14,385 nucleotides of DNA from Candidatus Omnitrophota bacterium (GCA_028717025.1 JAQUOR010000018.1:1-14385), one strand, 5' to 3'; counted from the stretch's first letter, positions 1 to 8,480 are shown. Numbers and translations are program-made. The notes: generated from the letters alone by a model not told the origin.

Positions 1-164
1 TGCGCGATAACCTTTAGTTTATCTCTAAGATTATTCCGTTGAGAATCGAGGGCAAATTTATAAACCAGAAAATTGCTTAATGCCGAAACGAAAAGCATCG
101 AAACGATAAACGCCAAGGTAACCTTACACTGAAAGCTTTTAAATATTGAAGTGTTACGTATCAT
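1..164 (-). CDS. Membrane-anchored sensor/signalling protein, N-terminal fragment (cut by window edge)
   Basis: An ATG at 164-162 opens a frame that stays open to the window edge, giving the first 54 residues of a longer protein. The start is well supported: GAGGAAAG sits a few bases upstream (minus strand, about 168-175). After a short basic N-terminus (MIRNTSIFKSFQCK) there is one hydrophobic segment at about residues 15-38 (VTLAFIVSMLFVSALSNFLV). It is followed by a charged stretch, DSQRNNLRDKLKVIA. An N-terminal transmembrane helix running into a polar helix with an LRDKLK-IA pattern is typical of periplasmic sensor regions in histidine kinases, diguanylate cyclases and SpoIIE-type phosphatases. 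The output domain lies outside the window, so the exact class cannot be told. It is separated from the upstream lipoprotein gene by 251 bases that may hold its own regulatory leader. Confidence 0.72.
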   Translation of the reverse strand, partial: MIRNTSIFKSFQCKVTLAFIVSMLFVSALSNFLVYKFALDSQRNNLRDKLKVIA

Positions 165-415
165 GTCTTTCCTCATTTACTATGGAGTATCATAAACAGA
201 AGCCTGATTTGTGCGAAGGTGACCCTGCACGATTGTCCGATATCGCTGAGGTACCTGGTATTGTTCATCGGGTTTTTATTCGGCAAAGCATCGACTGCGG
301 CAAGAAACCTGCATCCTCTTCGTTACCGTCTTTCACATTGTACGACAGCCGCCAAGGTTTTGCAATAAAGGAGCATATGCAGTCGCGGGCCTTTCTTGCG
401 TCCGCTTAAGAACAT
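165..415 (-). promoter_or_regulatory. 251-base leader between the lipoprotein gene and the sensor gene
   Basis: No convincing gene is seen here. On the minus strand the stretch carries the nested helices described at 292-385. It also has a CCTCA motif (plus-strand 247-251) complementary to the TGAGG of the sensor gene's Shine-Dalgarno region (plus-strand 171-175), which could hide the ribosome binding site. A 31-codon frame starts with ATG at about 264 and ends at the TGA that overlaps the same TGAGG. It has no Shine-Dalgarno of its own and could be a leader peptide or chance. No clear sigma70 promoter was found. No riboswitch class known to me matches. Confidence 0.35.
292..385 (-). ncRNA. 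Candidate structured leader RNA (nested helices, unassigned)
   Basis: Read on the minus strand, three nested helices can form. P1 is a perfect 7-bp pairing of 379-385 (CGACTGC) with 292-298 (GCAGTCG). P2 pairs 355-363 with 300-310 as 5 bp plus 4 bp around a 2-base bulge (GCAAAACCT with AGGTTTCTTGC). P3 is an apical 5-bp helix of 344-348 with 326-330 that includes a G-U pair, formed only in minus-strand RNA. P1 and P2 are separated by one base on one side and 15 on the other. I could not match it to the c-di-GMP, cobalamin, TPP, SAM, glycine, FMN or c-di-AMP riboswitch consensus. The helices come from hand pairing only, with no comparative support. Confidence 0.3.
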
Positions 416-1156
416 TCACTCAGGTTTCAGATTCCGGGTAATCTCCGCAAAAAAAGCGCCGGAATTTTGTTTTACGACCTTTTCTCTCCAGGGATAGCCG
501 CGAAACGTATCTATTTTGATTATCTCAGTTTTTTCGTCGCTTATTTTTTTAAGGATAAGTTTTATTTTTAATATAGGGTAGGGCCCTCCTAGATCTTTGG
601 CGCGCCAACGCATTTTATCGGGAACAATTTCTCTTTCTTTCGTTTCGATGACGCCGCGCTTTTCATCACTTATCGCTATGTCGTATAACGCGGACTGTAA
701 AACACTTCTGGCAGCGGCAAAAACCGACGCGTATCCTGCTTTAAATATCCGGCTATTGCGATAGACGGTTTCGCTACTTACGATATCAGCTTCCTGAGGT
801 AAAGCATCAGGAAAATTTTTCGCCTTAATGGCTTGCGCCTCTAAACACATTTCACCCCAGGGTTCAACAGCTCTTACGTTAATTATGGCGTTGGCGCCCA
901 TCTTTTTAGCTCTTTGCGCCATCTCATCCCGGGCGTCTCTTAGCGGAGGGACGCTAAAATTTTCAATACCGCAGGCCTCCAGGCGACCCAGCGATTCGTA
1001 CACTATGTCTTTAGGCAGTTTTCCTTCGTAAAAGCGTACTCCGTAGATCACATCGGAACTGTTCACGCTAATGCCGGTCGTTTTATCATAAAAACGGCCA
1101 GGCGTGGCACAACCGCTTAAAGTTAAAAACAACAAAATAAACAATACATAACGCAT
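416..1156 (-). CDS. Putative outer-membrane lipoprotein of unknown function
   Basis: The 246-residue product begins with a type II signal peptide: MRYV, a hydrophobic core FILLFLTL, then the lipobox LSGC with Cys16 as the lipidated residue. The residue after Cys is Ala, so outer-membrane sorting is likely if this is a Gram-negative cell. Residues about 35-115 resemble small lipoprotein domains with a YESLGR-x-EACGI opening and a later MAQRAKKMGANAIINV motif (YbjQ/DUF4156-like). Residues about 130-246 contain SVFAAARSVLQSALYDIAISDEKRGVIETKE in outline, which recalls BamC-like or DUF4136-like folds. These links are pattern memory, not alignment. The start is fixed by AAGGAG about 10 bases upstream. 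It lies 46 bases after addB; no terminator is visible between them, so read-through is possible. Function unknown. Confidence 0.8.
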   Translation of the reverse strand: MRYVLFILLFLTLSGCATPGRFYDKTTGISVNSSDVIYGVRFYEGKLPKDIVYESLGRLEACGIENFSVPPLRDARDEMAQRAKKMGANAIINVRAVEPWGEMCLEAQAIKAKNFPDALPQEADIVSSETVYRNSRIFKAGYASVFAAARSVLQSALYDIAISDEKRGVIETKEREIVPDKMRWRAKDLGGPYPILKIKLILKKISDEKTEIIKIDTFRGYPWREKVVKQNSGAFFAEITRNLKPE

Positions 1157-1202
1157 ATTTGTTCTTCTCCTTGACTACCGCACACTTAAAAAGCAATTCC
1201 CA

Positions 1203-4028
1203 TTATCTGCACAAAGCGCCGAACTCACAATACTCACACTTTCGCACTTCCTTATCCGGCACGAAAGGAATATCGGGATCAATAATCTCGGCAAAAATAC
1301 ATTCAAGACTTTGAAGACAGATATCCATGATCTGTTCCCTTTGGGCTAATTCTGATTGCGTAATAAAAGATTTCCGCTCCACGGTCCGTAAACTATATAA
1401 TTCGGCATTAACATTTTTTCCGGGAAACTCTTTTGCAATAAAGTAATAATAAATAGGCAATTGAAATGACTTAAGGGTCTTTTTAATCGCCGCTCTCGTT
1501 TGCTCCATGCTGCTGAGTGCGTTAACTCTTCCGGGCGCTGCGTCGGCAATGCTGCCGCTTTTATAATCGATAATGACAATGCTTCCATCCCGCAGTTCAT
1601 CGATCCTGTCAATGGTGTAACGAAACGGTACTGGATTTCCGCAAAGCACAAGAGTGTCCTCGCGATCTTCTTCTACGCAAATAAGCTTTTCGACTTTACG
1701 CGCACTTTCAGCTTCAAGAAACTTCTTAAGGCGATCCCTCATGATTCGCTCAAGGAGAAAAGAATCTGACTTCATCCGGCGGCTTAAGTCCTGTTTAAAT
1801 TTCTTTTTCATTTCCTCAAAGAAAAACTTCTCAAACTTTTCGGAAATTTCCGGGCGCTTTCCTCTAAATATTTTAAAAGTGTCTTCCAGCAGCTCATGCA
1901 GAAAGGTACCGATATGAGAAGCATCGGGTTCATCAAGCAAATCTTCCCGCTCCTCCAACCCCAACACATATTTATAGTAAAATTGTAAAGGGCATCTAAG
2001 GTATGTATTGATGCGGCTTGCGGAGTATCGTGATTTTTTAAGGGATTCGACCATTGCGGCTGTTTTTTTTATGCGTGCTTCTGAAGCCGCGATTTTTACC
2101 GCGAAACTTGCTTTCGGTATCGCGCCGATCTCCAATTTCTGGTCTTGTTTTTGTTTTTTCCAGAGAAGCTCTTCGATAAAACGACTTTTTTCTTTTTCCT
2201 GGTTTTCTTCGTAGATAAGATGAACGTTCTTGGCGCTACCGATAAGTCTCATAAACTGGTAACGCTGTATCTCTTCCTCTTTCTCGAGGCGGTTGAGGCC
2301 TAAGTTGAGCATGACTTCGCGTGGAATCAGGGGTTCGTAGATCTTAAGCTTTGGCAAAATCGATTCGTTTGCATCCATGACGATGACATTTTTGAAGTTA
2401 AGCGAGCGTGTCTCGAAAAGACCGAGTATCTGCATACCCTTTAAGGGCGAACCGATAAAGGAAACCATTTCGCTCTCAAGCTTCTGCTGAAAAATTTCCC
2501 ACATTTCGCTGCGCTCGAACACTTCTTTACTGAACGATGCTCCCATAAGTTCTTCCTGTATCGCCTGTAGTCTTTCAATGACTTTTAAGTTAAAAGGAAA
2601 CGTAATAAGGTCGCTCTGTTCTATTAAAACACTAAGTAGATTTTTAAGAGAAGAAGAAAATTCACTGAAATTGCGCACCTCTTCCCACGTAGTAAATAAT
2701 AGCGTATGAAGCGTATGTAACACCTTTTTGCACTCATCCGTATTTGTGCTGATATCCATATTCTCTAATGTCTGCACCGTTAAACGAGATATGGCTTCTT
2801 CACCTTCTATTTCTGGTAAGCTTAAAAAAAGACTGCCGCCCACAGAAGTCTTTTCTTGCCCCTGCAGCAGCTCTTCCAATTTATGGACCAAAACCCGGGT
2901 TATAGAGGTGTCGTGCGCTATTTTCAGGTTTTTAACCAACGGGTGCTTAAGGAGGCTTAAGTAATCTTTCGTATAATACCTGGCCTCTTTTTTTGTTTCC
3001 TGTGCCTTATAGAGGGCGTTAAAAAGAGCGTACAGGGAGGTACGTTTTAAGGAATATCCCATGGAAACGTTAAGGTCTTTTACCTGCGGAGAAATTTCCG
3101 TAAGCAAGGGTATGATTGTTTCGGGCCTGGGAACAACGATGACCGTTTCGTCATGCTCTTTAATTTTTTCCGCTATGATGCTGCGCACAATACAGCACTG
3201 GGAGTGAATATCGAATCCCTGGTAGAGCGAAAGATCAAATTTTTCCGGAATAGGTTGCGCGGGGCGTATGACACAATTTAATTCTTTTGCGTCTTTCGCA
3301 AGTACCGACCAGGCATCCTGCGAACCCTGAAATACACACGCGCCTTTCTCCTTCGCAAGAATGGCTTTAATAATTTTTTGCTCTGTACGGTGAAGATAGA
3401 AAAAGTTGCAGAACAATATTGCGTCAAACTCTTCCAGCGCCGCTTCTTGGGCTTCCAGGGAGGCCCGCGCATAGCGCAGGCCGCGGGAATACCTGTTACG
3501 TAAGGTAAGCTCCTGGTGGTAGGCCTTACGCAGCACAACGATATGTTCAAGAAGACGATTAATATTCTCCGGAATCTCGTATCCTATTTGAGCGCTTTTT
3601 TCGATATTTTTAAGCGCTTCATTTGCAATATCTTCTAAATCAAGCTGTTCGATAAAAGACACTATTTCTTTGGCCCAGGGCAGAAACTGCGCGAAGGATT
3701 CTTGACCGGCCAGTAATCCGGGTATTTTTTTCTTGGCAAGATTGTAGATGCAAAAAGCGCTATCAAGATCCCCCGGCGCAGTACCAAAATTTTTACGGGC
3801 AATAAGGAAATCTACGAATTCATCGATAGAAAAAATCCGGGGCGGAATAAAACTTTTCTTTATGTGCCGGGAAAGTTTGCGGTTCAGGAAAAGCGCAGGT
3901 CGCCTTCCACCAAAGACGCAGGCTACGCGGCTAAAATCATTTTTCCCTTTCGCGATATCGTTGAGCAGGAATCCACTTAATTCTTCTATAAAGTTATCGC
4001 TGAAATTATAGGCTATCGCTCTATTCAT
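1203..4028 (-). CDS. addB: AddB-like PD-(D/E)XK nuclease subunit of a double-strand-break repair helicase-nuclease
   Basis: 941 residues. The C-terminal third is a RecB-family nuclease: His711 in GTFLHELLE, Asp807/Asp810 in TIDRID, Asp821-Lys823 in IIDYKSG, and Gln856/Tyr860 in QLPIYYY. Cys679 (YLRCPLQF) with Cys931, Cys934 and Cys940 (CEYCEFGALC) forms the split 4Fe-4S motif that marks AddB. The N-terminal two thirds follow the inactive UvrD-like fold of AddB. The place of the Walker A loop holds VFGGRRPALFLNRKL with no GKT, so no ATPase activity is expected from this subunit. AddB pairs with AddA, the next gene upstream, to unwind and trim broken DNA ends for RecA loading. The ATG at 4028 is preferred because AAGGT lies 8 bases upstream. 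A longer in-frame start at 4181 would only add 51 residues translated from an AT-rich intergenic repeat. Confidence 0.88.
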   Translation of the reverse strand: MNRAIAYNFSDNFIEELSGFLLNDIAKGKNDFSRVACVFGGRRPALFLNRKLSRHIKKSFIPPRIFSIDEFVDFLIARKNFGTAPGDLDSAFCIYNLAKKKIPGLLAGQESFAQFLPWAKEIVSFIEQLDLEDIANEALKNIEKSAQIGYEIPENINRLLEHIVVLRKAYHQELTLRNRYSRGLRYARASLEAQEAALEEFDAILFCNFFYLHRTEQKIIKAILAKEKGACVFQGSQDAWSVLAKDAKELNCVIRPAQPIPEKFDLSLYQGFDIHSQCCIVRSIIAEKIKEHDETVIVVPRPETIIPLLTEISPQVKDLNVSMGYSLKRTSLYALFNALYKAQETKKEARYYTKDYLSLLKHPLVKNLKIAHDTSITRVLVHKLEELLQGQEKTSVGGSLFLSLPEIEGEEAISRLTVQTLENMDISTNTDECKKVLHTLHTLLFTTWEEVRNFSEFSSSLKNLLSVLIEQSDLITFPFNLKVIERLQAIQEELMGASFSKEVFERSEMWEIFQQKLESEMVSFIGSPLKGMQILGLFETRSLNFKNVIVMDANESILPKLKIYEPLIPREVMLNLGLNRLEKEEEIQRYQFMRLIGSAKNVHLIYEENQEKEKSRFIEELLWKKQKQDQKLEIGAIPKASFAVKIAASEARIKKTAAMVESLKKSRYSASRINTYLRCPLQFYYKYVLGLEEREDLLDEPDASHIGTFLHELLEDTFKIFRGKRPEISEKFEKFFFEEMKKKFKQDLSRRMKSDSFLLERIMRDRLKKFLEAESARKVEKLICVEEDREDTLVLCGNPVPFRYTIDRIDELRDGSIVIIDYKSGSIADAAPGRVNALSSMEQTRAAIKKTLKSFQLPIYYYFIAKEFPGKNVNAELYSLRTVERKSFITQSELAQREQIMDICLQSLECIFAEIIDPDIPFVPDKEVRKCEYCEFGALCR

Positions 4029-4090
4029 AGTATATACCTTAGCTTCTATTTCCCAAAAACCAACACATTGTTTACCTGAGAATATGTACT

Positions 4091-4240
4091 TAAGACCAAA
4101 ACCAAAATCCGAATATCGAAGCACGAAACAAATCCGAATGTTCGAATTTTCTAATAACCAAAACAAATTCGTTTTGGTCATTCTGATTTAGAACATTTGA
4201 AGCTTGTTTAGAATTTCTGATTTCGAGTTTCGAATTTAAA
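4091..4240. repeat. AT-rich dispersed-type intergenic repeat between addA and addB
   Basis: This block has low complexity and is rich in TTCGAA/AATCCGAAT-like words: ATCCGAATATCGAA at 4107-4120 recurs as ATCCGAATGTTCGAA at 4132-4146. In its centre is a hairpin, 4156-4164 with 4171-4179 (AACCAAAAC against GTTTTGGTC, 8 of 9 pairing, plus T4155-A4180) and a 6-base loop. The right half carries related words (TTTCGAGTTTCGAATTT at about 4220-4236). Similar TTCGAA-rich intergenic strings are familiar to me from uncultured bacterial genomes, where they are often mistranslated as start extensions. The class is not named here and its function is unknown. It sits in the 241-base gap of an otherwise tightly packed gene row. 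Confidence 0.6.
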
Positions 4241-4269
4241 GTAAATGATGTCCCGATACTTGTCCGCTA

Positions 4270-7200
4270 TTATACGACCTCTTCCATCCGTAACTCATCT
4301 AAGTAGAGCAAAAAACCTTTTATGCGTTTGCCGGGATAAATTTGTTCTACTATCTGCATATACTGCGCAACCTGTAAACTATGGGTTTCCTTTTCAAGCG
4401 CCGAACTTTTATAATCAATGACCCAAGCCTCCTGCTCTCTAAGAATCAAGCGGTCGATACGCTTTAAGTCTCCAAAAGCATTGACGACATCCTTCTCGCA
4501 GAAGATCTTGGCCGCGGTGCAATAGAAAATGTCTTTAAGCTCTTTTTTATGTATCAATGCTTCTATTCTCTTACGGTAACCGGATATATCGCGTAATTGC
4601 GGAAATTTTGTTTTTGTAAATTCCGTCGCTTCATGGAGCAGGGCTTCCAGGTCTTCGTGGGCACAATTAGGGATTTTTGAAAGAAAGGTATGCAGAATGG
4701 TACCGTCTAAAATTTTTTCCCTATTGCGGATATAATTTATGTCGCCAAATTCATCCTTAAGGGACATAATCCAATCCTTGTACGTTGAGCTCTCGATGCG
4801 GATAAGGGGCTGTTTGTCTTTGGCTTTTCTCTCGTAGGTCATTTTTTTGCCAAGTTCCCGTATATGCTCAGGGATGAGAAAACGGGCTTTGTTCTTTTCG
4901 TTATCACTTTTTGCCGGGACAAACACGTATAATTCGTGCTGCGGCCTGGTTAACGCGACATAAAGGGCGTTGAACTCGTCGATACAGGCTTTGCGGTAAT
5001 TTTGCGAATAAATACGCGCTAACGGAAGAGAAAACTCCCGATGTTTTTCGGTAATACGCACAAGTCGCCTTTCGTTCTCCATGACATAGGAGCTTGTTCC
5101 TTTGCCCACGGTTTCAGGATTTATTTCCATACGTAAAAATGGAATAATCACCACGGGGAATTCCAAACCTTTTGCTTTATGGATAGTGAGCACTTTTACC
5201 GCTTTGCCTTCGGTAACGGTGACATAGAGGTCTTCAAGTTGTGCCTGATTGAGGTATCCTAAAAAATCCTCAAGACCGGTGTATTCATCCTCGGTTCTCT
5301 TGATCAACTCTAAAAATTTCATGAAAAATCCTTGAGCCTGAGAAAAGTTTTTATAGACTTCAAACGTACTAAAAATCGCCGCAGTAAGCTCATAGGGGGA
5401 AATAAAGCCGACGGTTTTAAAAAAATCTTCCATATGGCTTTCCCAGATTGCGGTGTAGCGCTGGCGAAACAGGCGATACAACGAAGCATCGCTGTTGCGC
5501 AGCGCATCTTTGTGCACATTAAAGATAAATTCGGTGATCTCTGTATTTGAAACGCTGCAACTTTTGCTAAAGATTTCCCCCAGGATAAAAGCAGCAAAGC
5601 TTAAATCATCGACCGGAGAGTGTAAAAATTTTAAAAAAGAAATAACTTCTCGTATAAGAGGATTCTCCAGGACATTCAAAGTTTTTTCCGATTCGACAGG
5701 AATGCCGGAAGTAAGCAACCAGGAAGTCACTGATTCCACCTCATCGTTATCCCTCGCTAAAATCGCAATATCGTCGTATGCAAAACGATTATTCTCTGTC
5801 AGGGAATGCAGTAACGCTACAATCTTTGGCTGCATGATCTGGTCGCGTTCTTCTTTGTTCTTCTCCTCAATGCGTTCAACGTAGACGTAACCGTGCCTAT
5901 TTTCCGGGCACGCTTGCTGAGTTGCGTCTTTAAAAACCTCGAGTATCTGCTTAACCTCACCGGGTGCATCGCTTAATTTTTCGGTGATCTGCGAAACGGA
6001 GAGGGCTGCGGAAAGATTCTCCTGCGAAAACACCTGGTTATTGAAATCAACGATTGTTTTCTGGCTGCGCCAGTTCTTGGAGAGATTCTTAAGGCTAACG
6101 TTATAATGGCTGAATTCCTGTTTTACCTGTTCGAACAGTTCTGCCTCTCCTCCTCTGAAGCGGTAAATAGCCTGTTTTTTATCGCCGACGCAAAACAGGC
6201 TTCCTCCCGTTGAGAGCGCTTCTTCAACCATCGTCTGAAGGTTACGCCATTGCAGATTACTTGTATCCTGAAACTCATCAATGAGATAGTGGTGGAAACG
6301 GGTAGCCAGGCGATAATACAATTCGGCCACCGTTATTCCTTCTTCGCCAAAAAGCAGGCGCGCCTTATGATTAAGTTCCCCTAAAAACAGAATATCCTCT
6401 TTTTTTGAAACCGTTTGAAAAAAACCAAAAATAAAGGCAAGCAACTTAATATACGGATTGTAGAAAATTGCCGCGTCAAGCTCAAGGGTTTCAATCAATT
6501 TGTGGTTGATAGCAACCCATTGCTTGGAGAATTGCGCAGGCGCTTCTTTGTTCTTATTCATAGGTACCTGGGAAGCAACGAAGGCTGCCGGTATGCCAGC
6601 GGTATCGAACACGGCGTCATTTTTTTCAAGAAAGGAACAGATACTTTTGGCCCTTGACGCATTAAAGCCGTCGGGAAAATTTTTGGCAAGTTCTTCTATG
6701 CGGGCATACAGGTGTTTTTTATTTTTAACGACATCGGCACCTTCACCGGGGAAAAGTACGAAATTAAAACCATACTTATTAGTTAAACTAAAGAGCGAAT
6801 CGATGAATTTAAGAATATCGTCTTTGGGGAACCAGCCGGTTCTGTTTTGCACGGAGAGGTAATGCTCCAGAAACTCTTCAAAAAAATCATACACGTGACT
6901 GTTGGTTGCGGCTTCTTCAATGACTAGATCGAGACAATAGGAAAGATACTGCGAATAATCGGTCTTTATCTTAAAGCTCGCCGAGCGGTCGATATTAAGG
7001 GCGCTGCCTAAGAGAAGCGCATTGATAAAACTGTCAATAGTCTGTACCTGGAAAAAATTATAGTGCTCGATAAGCGTATCTATAATGGAAGATGCCTTAT
7101 TTTTCGCAAAGTTTCTCTCAACGCCCAGAGCGGAAAAGATCTCTTTCTCCTGTTCCGGGTTCTCAAAGGTATCGAACGCGATCCTTTTTAAGAATTCAAG

Positions 7201-7404
7201 GATCCGTTCTTTCATCTCAACGGTTGCTTTGTTGGTAAAGGTAATGGCCAGAATATTGCGTAAAGGGATTTGTCCGGCAGGGCAATTGGTAAAGAGGAGT
7301 TCCAGATACCGTTTTGCTAACGCGAACGTCTTACCGCTACCGGCGGAAGCTTCGGCAAAAATTATTTCGGAAATGCGCGATGAGCAAGGTTCTTTATTAT
7401 CCAT
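4270..7404 (-). CDS. addA: AddA/RecB-like UvrD-family helicase-nuclease subunit
   Basis: 1,044 residues with the full set of superfamily 1A helicase motifs. Walker A is ASAGSGKT (19-26). Motif Ia is AITFTNKATVEM (53-64), motif II DEFQDTS (376-382), motif III VGDKKQAIYRFRGGE (406-420), motif IV NWRSQ (444-448), motif V VLTIHKAKGLEFP (738-750), and motif VI NALYVALTRPQHELYV (812-827). The C-terminal RecB-type nuclease has His905 (GTILHTF), Asp979 and Asp984 (GDLKRIDR), Asp997-Lys999 (VIDYKS) and QVAQYMQ (1011-1017). It should be the 3'-5' translocating motor and one of the two nucleases of AddAB. It is shorter than the roughly 1,200 residues typical of Firmicutes AddA. The ATG at 7404 is the only Met before Walker A and has no Shine-Dalgarno. 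It starts 23 bases after the DUF362 stop, so coupled translation is likely. Here addA precedes addB, the reverse of the common addB-addA order. Confidence 0.92.
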   Translation of the reverse strand: MDNKEPCSSRISEIIFAEASAGSGKTFALAKRYLELLFTNCPAGQIPLRNILAITFTNKATVEMKERILEFLKRIAFDTFENPEQEKEIFSALGVERNFAKNKASSIIDTLIEHYNFFQVQTIDSFINALLLGSALNIDRSASFKIKTDYSQYLSYCLDLVIEEAATNSHVYDFFEEFLEHYLSVQNRTGWFPKDDILKFIDSLFSLTNKYGFNFVLFPGEGADVVKNKKHLYARIEELAKNFPDGFNASRAKSICSFLEKNDAVFDTAGIPAAFVASQVPMNKNKEAPAQFSKQWVAINHKLIETLELDAAIFYNPYIKLLAFIFGFFQTVSKKEDILFLGELNHKARLLFGEEGITVAELYYRLATRFHHYLIDEFQDTSNLQWRNLQTMVEEALSTGGSLFCVGDKKQAIYRFRGGEAELFEQVKQEFSHYNVSLKNLSKNWRSQKTIVDFNNQVFSQENLSAALSVSQITEKLSDAPGEVKQILEVFKDATQQACPENRHGYVYVERIEEKNKEERDQIMQPKIVALLHSLTENNRFAYDDIAILARDNDEVESVTSWLLTSGIPVESEKTLNVLENPLIREVISFLKFLHSPVDDLSFAAFILGEIFSKSCSVSNTEITEFIFNVHKDALRNSDASLYRLFRQRYTAIWESHMEDFFKTVGFISPYELTAAIFSTFEVYKNFSQAQGFFMKFLELIKRTEDEYTGLEDFLGYLNQAQLEDLYVTVTEGKAVKVLTIHKAKGLEFPVVIIPFLRMEINPETVGKGTSSYVMENERRLVRITEKHREFSLPLARIYSQNYRKACIDEFNALYVALTRPQHELYVFVPAKSDNEKNKARFLIPEHIRELGKKMTYERKAKDKQPLIRIESSTYKDWIMSLKDEFGDINYIRNREKILDGTILHTFLSKIPNCAHEDLEALLHEATEFTKTKFPQLRDISGYRKRIEALIHKKELKDIFYCTAAKIFCEKDVVNAFGDLKRIDRLILREQEAWVIDYKSSALEKETHSLQVAQYMQIVEQIYPGKRIKGFLLYLDELRMEEVV

Positions 7405-7427
7405 AATCAGGTATATGCGCCGACGGC

Positions 7428-8480
7428 TTATATTTCAACAAGGGTATAGTCCAGGGAACCTAAGCCAATATCCTGCGCATATTTGAGGTGATGCAGATAA
7501 TCTATCTGGGGATGGGCTTCCCGTAAGGAATCTTTCGCTTCCTGTTGTAATAGTGCATCGATACTCGCTTTATCGATACTTACCGGATCTCTGCTGAAAA
7601 AGATGCCTACGTCTTTAACAAAACTACTTTTTTCTTTATTCATGCAATCACATTCCTTAGTAATGTAAAGACAGAAATTGATATATGCGCACTTTTTACC
7701 TTTGGTCGCGGCAAAGGCATACTCGACCATCTTCTCAGCTATCAGGTTATATTCTTCTGACCACACGATATTGACTGCACCCTTAGGACAAACGCTTAGA
7801 CACTGTGCGCAACCGATACATTGCTCTTTAATAACAACGTATTTCCCGTCTTTTTTTTCAATTGCTCCTGCGGGACAATTCTGCGCGCACGCTCCGCAAA
7901 ATGCACAACGTGCCTCCTGTATCAAGGGACTAACCTGACAGTGCTGGGCGAGCTTTCCGCGGCGGGAGGCACATCCCATGCCTATATTTTTTATAGCTGC
8001 CCCAAAGCCGGTAAGCATGTGTCCGGTAAAATGGGATAATACAAGAAGAAAATCTATGTCCTTTAGCCCTTGAGCAACGTAACAACTTTTAAAATGTTTT
8101 TGATTGATTGTTATCTCGGTATAATCAGCCCCCCGTATACCGTCACCGATGACCACGGGAATGTTCAATTTTCCAAAGCCATGGCCAAGCGCTAAATTCA
8201 TGTGGTCTATGGCATTCATTCTTTCGCCATGGTAAAGCGTATTTGTCTCAAACAGAAAGGGTTTTGCGCCTGTTGACTTTATGAATTTTACGCACGGTAA
8301 AAGAAAATTGGGATTGATATACGAGGTGTTTCCTTTTTCTCCGAAATGGATCTTTAAGGCGGTGAATTCACCCTTTTTAAAATGCGCGGCACAACCGGAA
8401 CGCTCCAGGCCTTCGATGAGAACTTGAGGGTTTTTAAGAAGCTCTTCGTATGCGATTCTTTTTAAAAAAACTTCCGCCAT
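7428..8480 (-). CDS. DUF362 family protein with two 4Fe-4S ferredoxin clusters
   Basis: With the chosen start (MAEVFLKRIA) the protein has 350 residues. A DUF362 core covers about residues 1-185 (SHFTGHMLTGFGAAIKNIGMG at about 149-169). Two ferredoxin motifs follow, Cys192-195-198-202 (CAFCGACAQNC) and Cys221-224-227-231 (CIGCAQCLSVC). The family's closing signature is YINFCLYITKECDC (about 266-279), then GIFFSRDPVSIDKAS. No signal peptide is evident, so a cytoplasmic iron-sulfur protein is expected. The reaction is not established for the family. The ATG at 8480 fits the family N-terminus, but neither it nor an in-frame ATG at 8531 (17 extra residues) has a Shine-Dalgarno, so the start is uncertain. 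It lies between the PilZ gene and addA, and nothing in the sequence ties it to either function. Confidence 0.85.
   Translation of the reverse strand: MAEVFLKRIAYEELLKNPQVLIEGLERSGCAAHFKKGEFTALKIHFGEKGNTSYINPNFLLPCVKFIKSTGAKPFLFETNTLYHGERMNAIDHMNLALGHGFGKLNIPVVIGDGIRGADYTEITINQKHFKSCYVAQGLKDIDFLLVLSHFTGHMLTGFGAAIKNIGMGCASRRGKLAQHCQVSPLIQEARCAFCGACAQNCPAGAIEKKDGKYVVIKEQCIGCAQCLSVCPKGAVNIVWSEEYNLIAEKMVEYAFAATKGKKCAYINFCLYITKECDCMNKEKSSFVKDVGIFFSRDPVSIDKASIDALLQQEAKDSLREAHPQIDYLHHLKYAQDIGLGSLDYTLVEI

Noticed and set aside
146..409. Plus-strand 87-codon frame across the left intergenic region
   Set aside because: It starts inside the well-supported minus-strand sensor gene, has no Shine-Dalgarno, and its product has no recognisable domain. 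The minus-strand leader explanation fits better.
165..415. c-di-GMP-I riboswitch, suggested by GCAAAACC and the nearby PilZ gene
   Set aside because: Only a short fragment resembles the consensus; the GACGCAAAGC and GGTAGC...GGGTTACC parts are missing.
5495..5884. Plus-strand 129-codon frame antisense to addA
   Set aside because: It is an overlap shadow of a gene with complete helicase motifs, and its product resembles nothing known to me.
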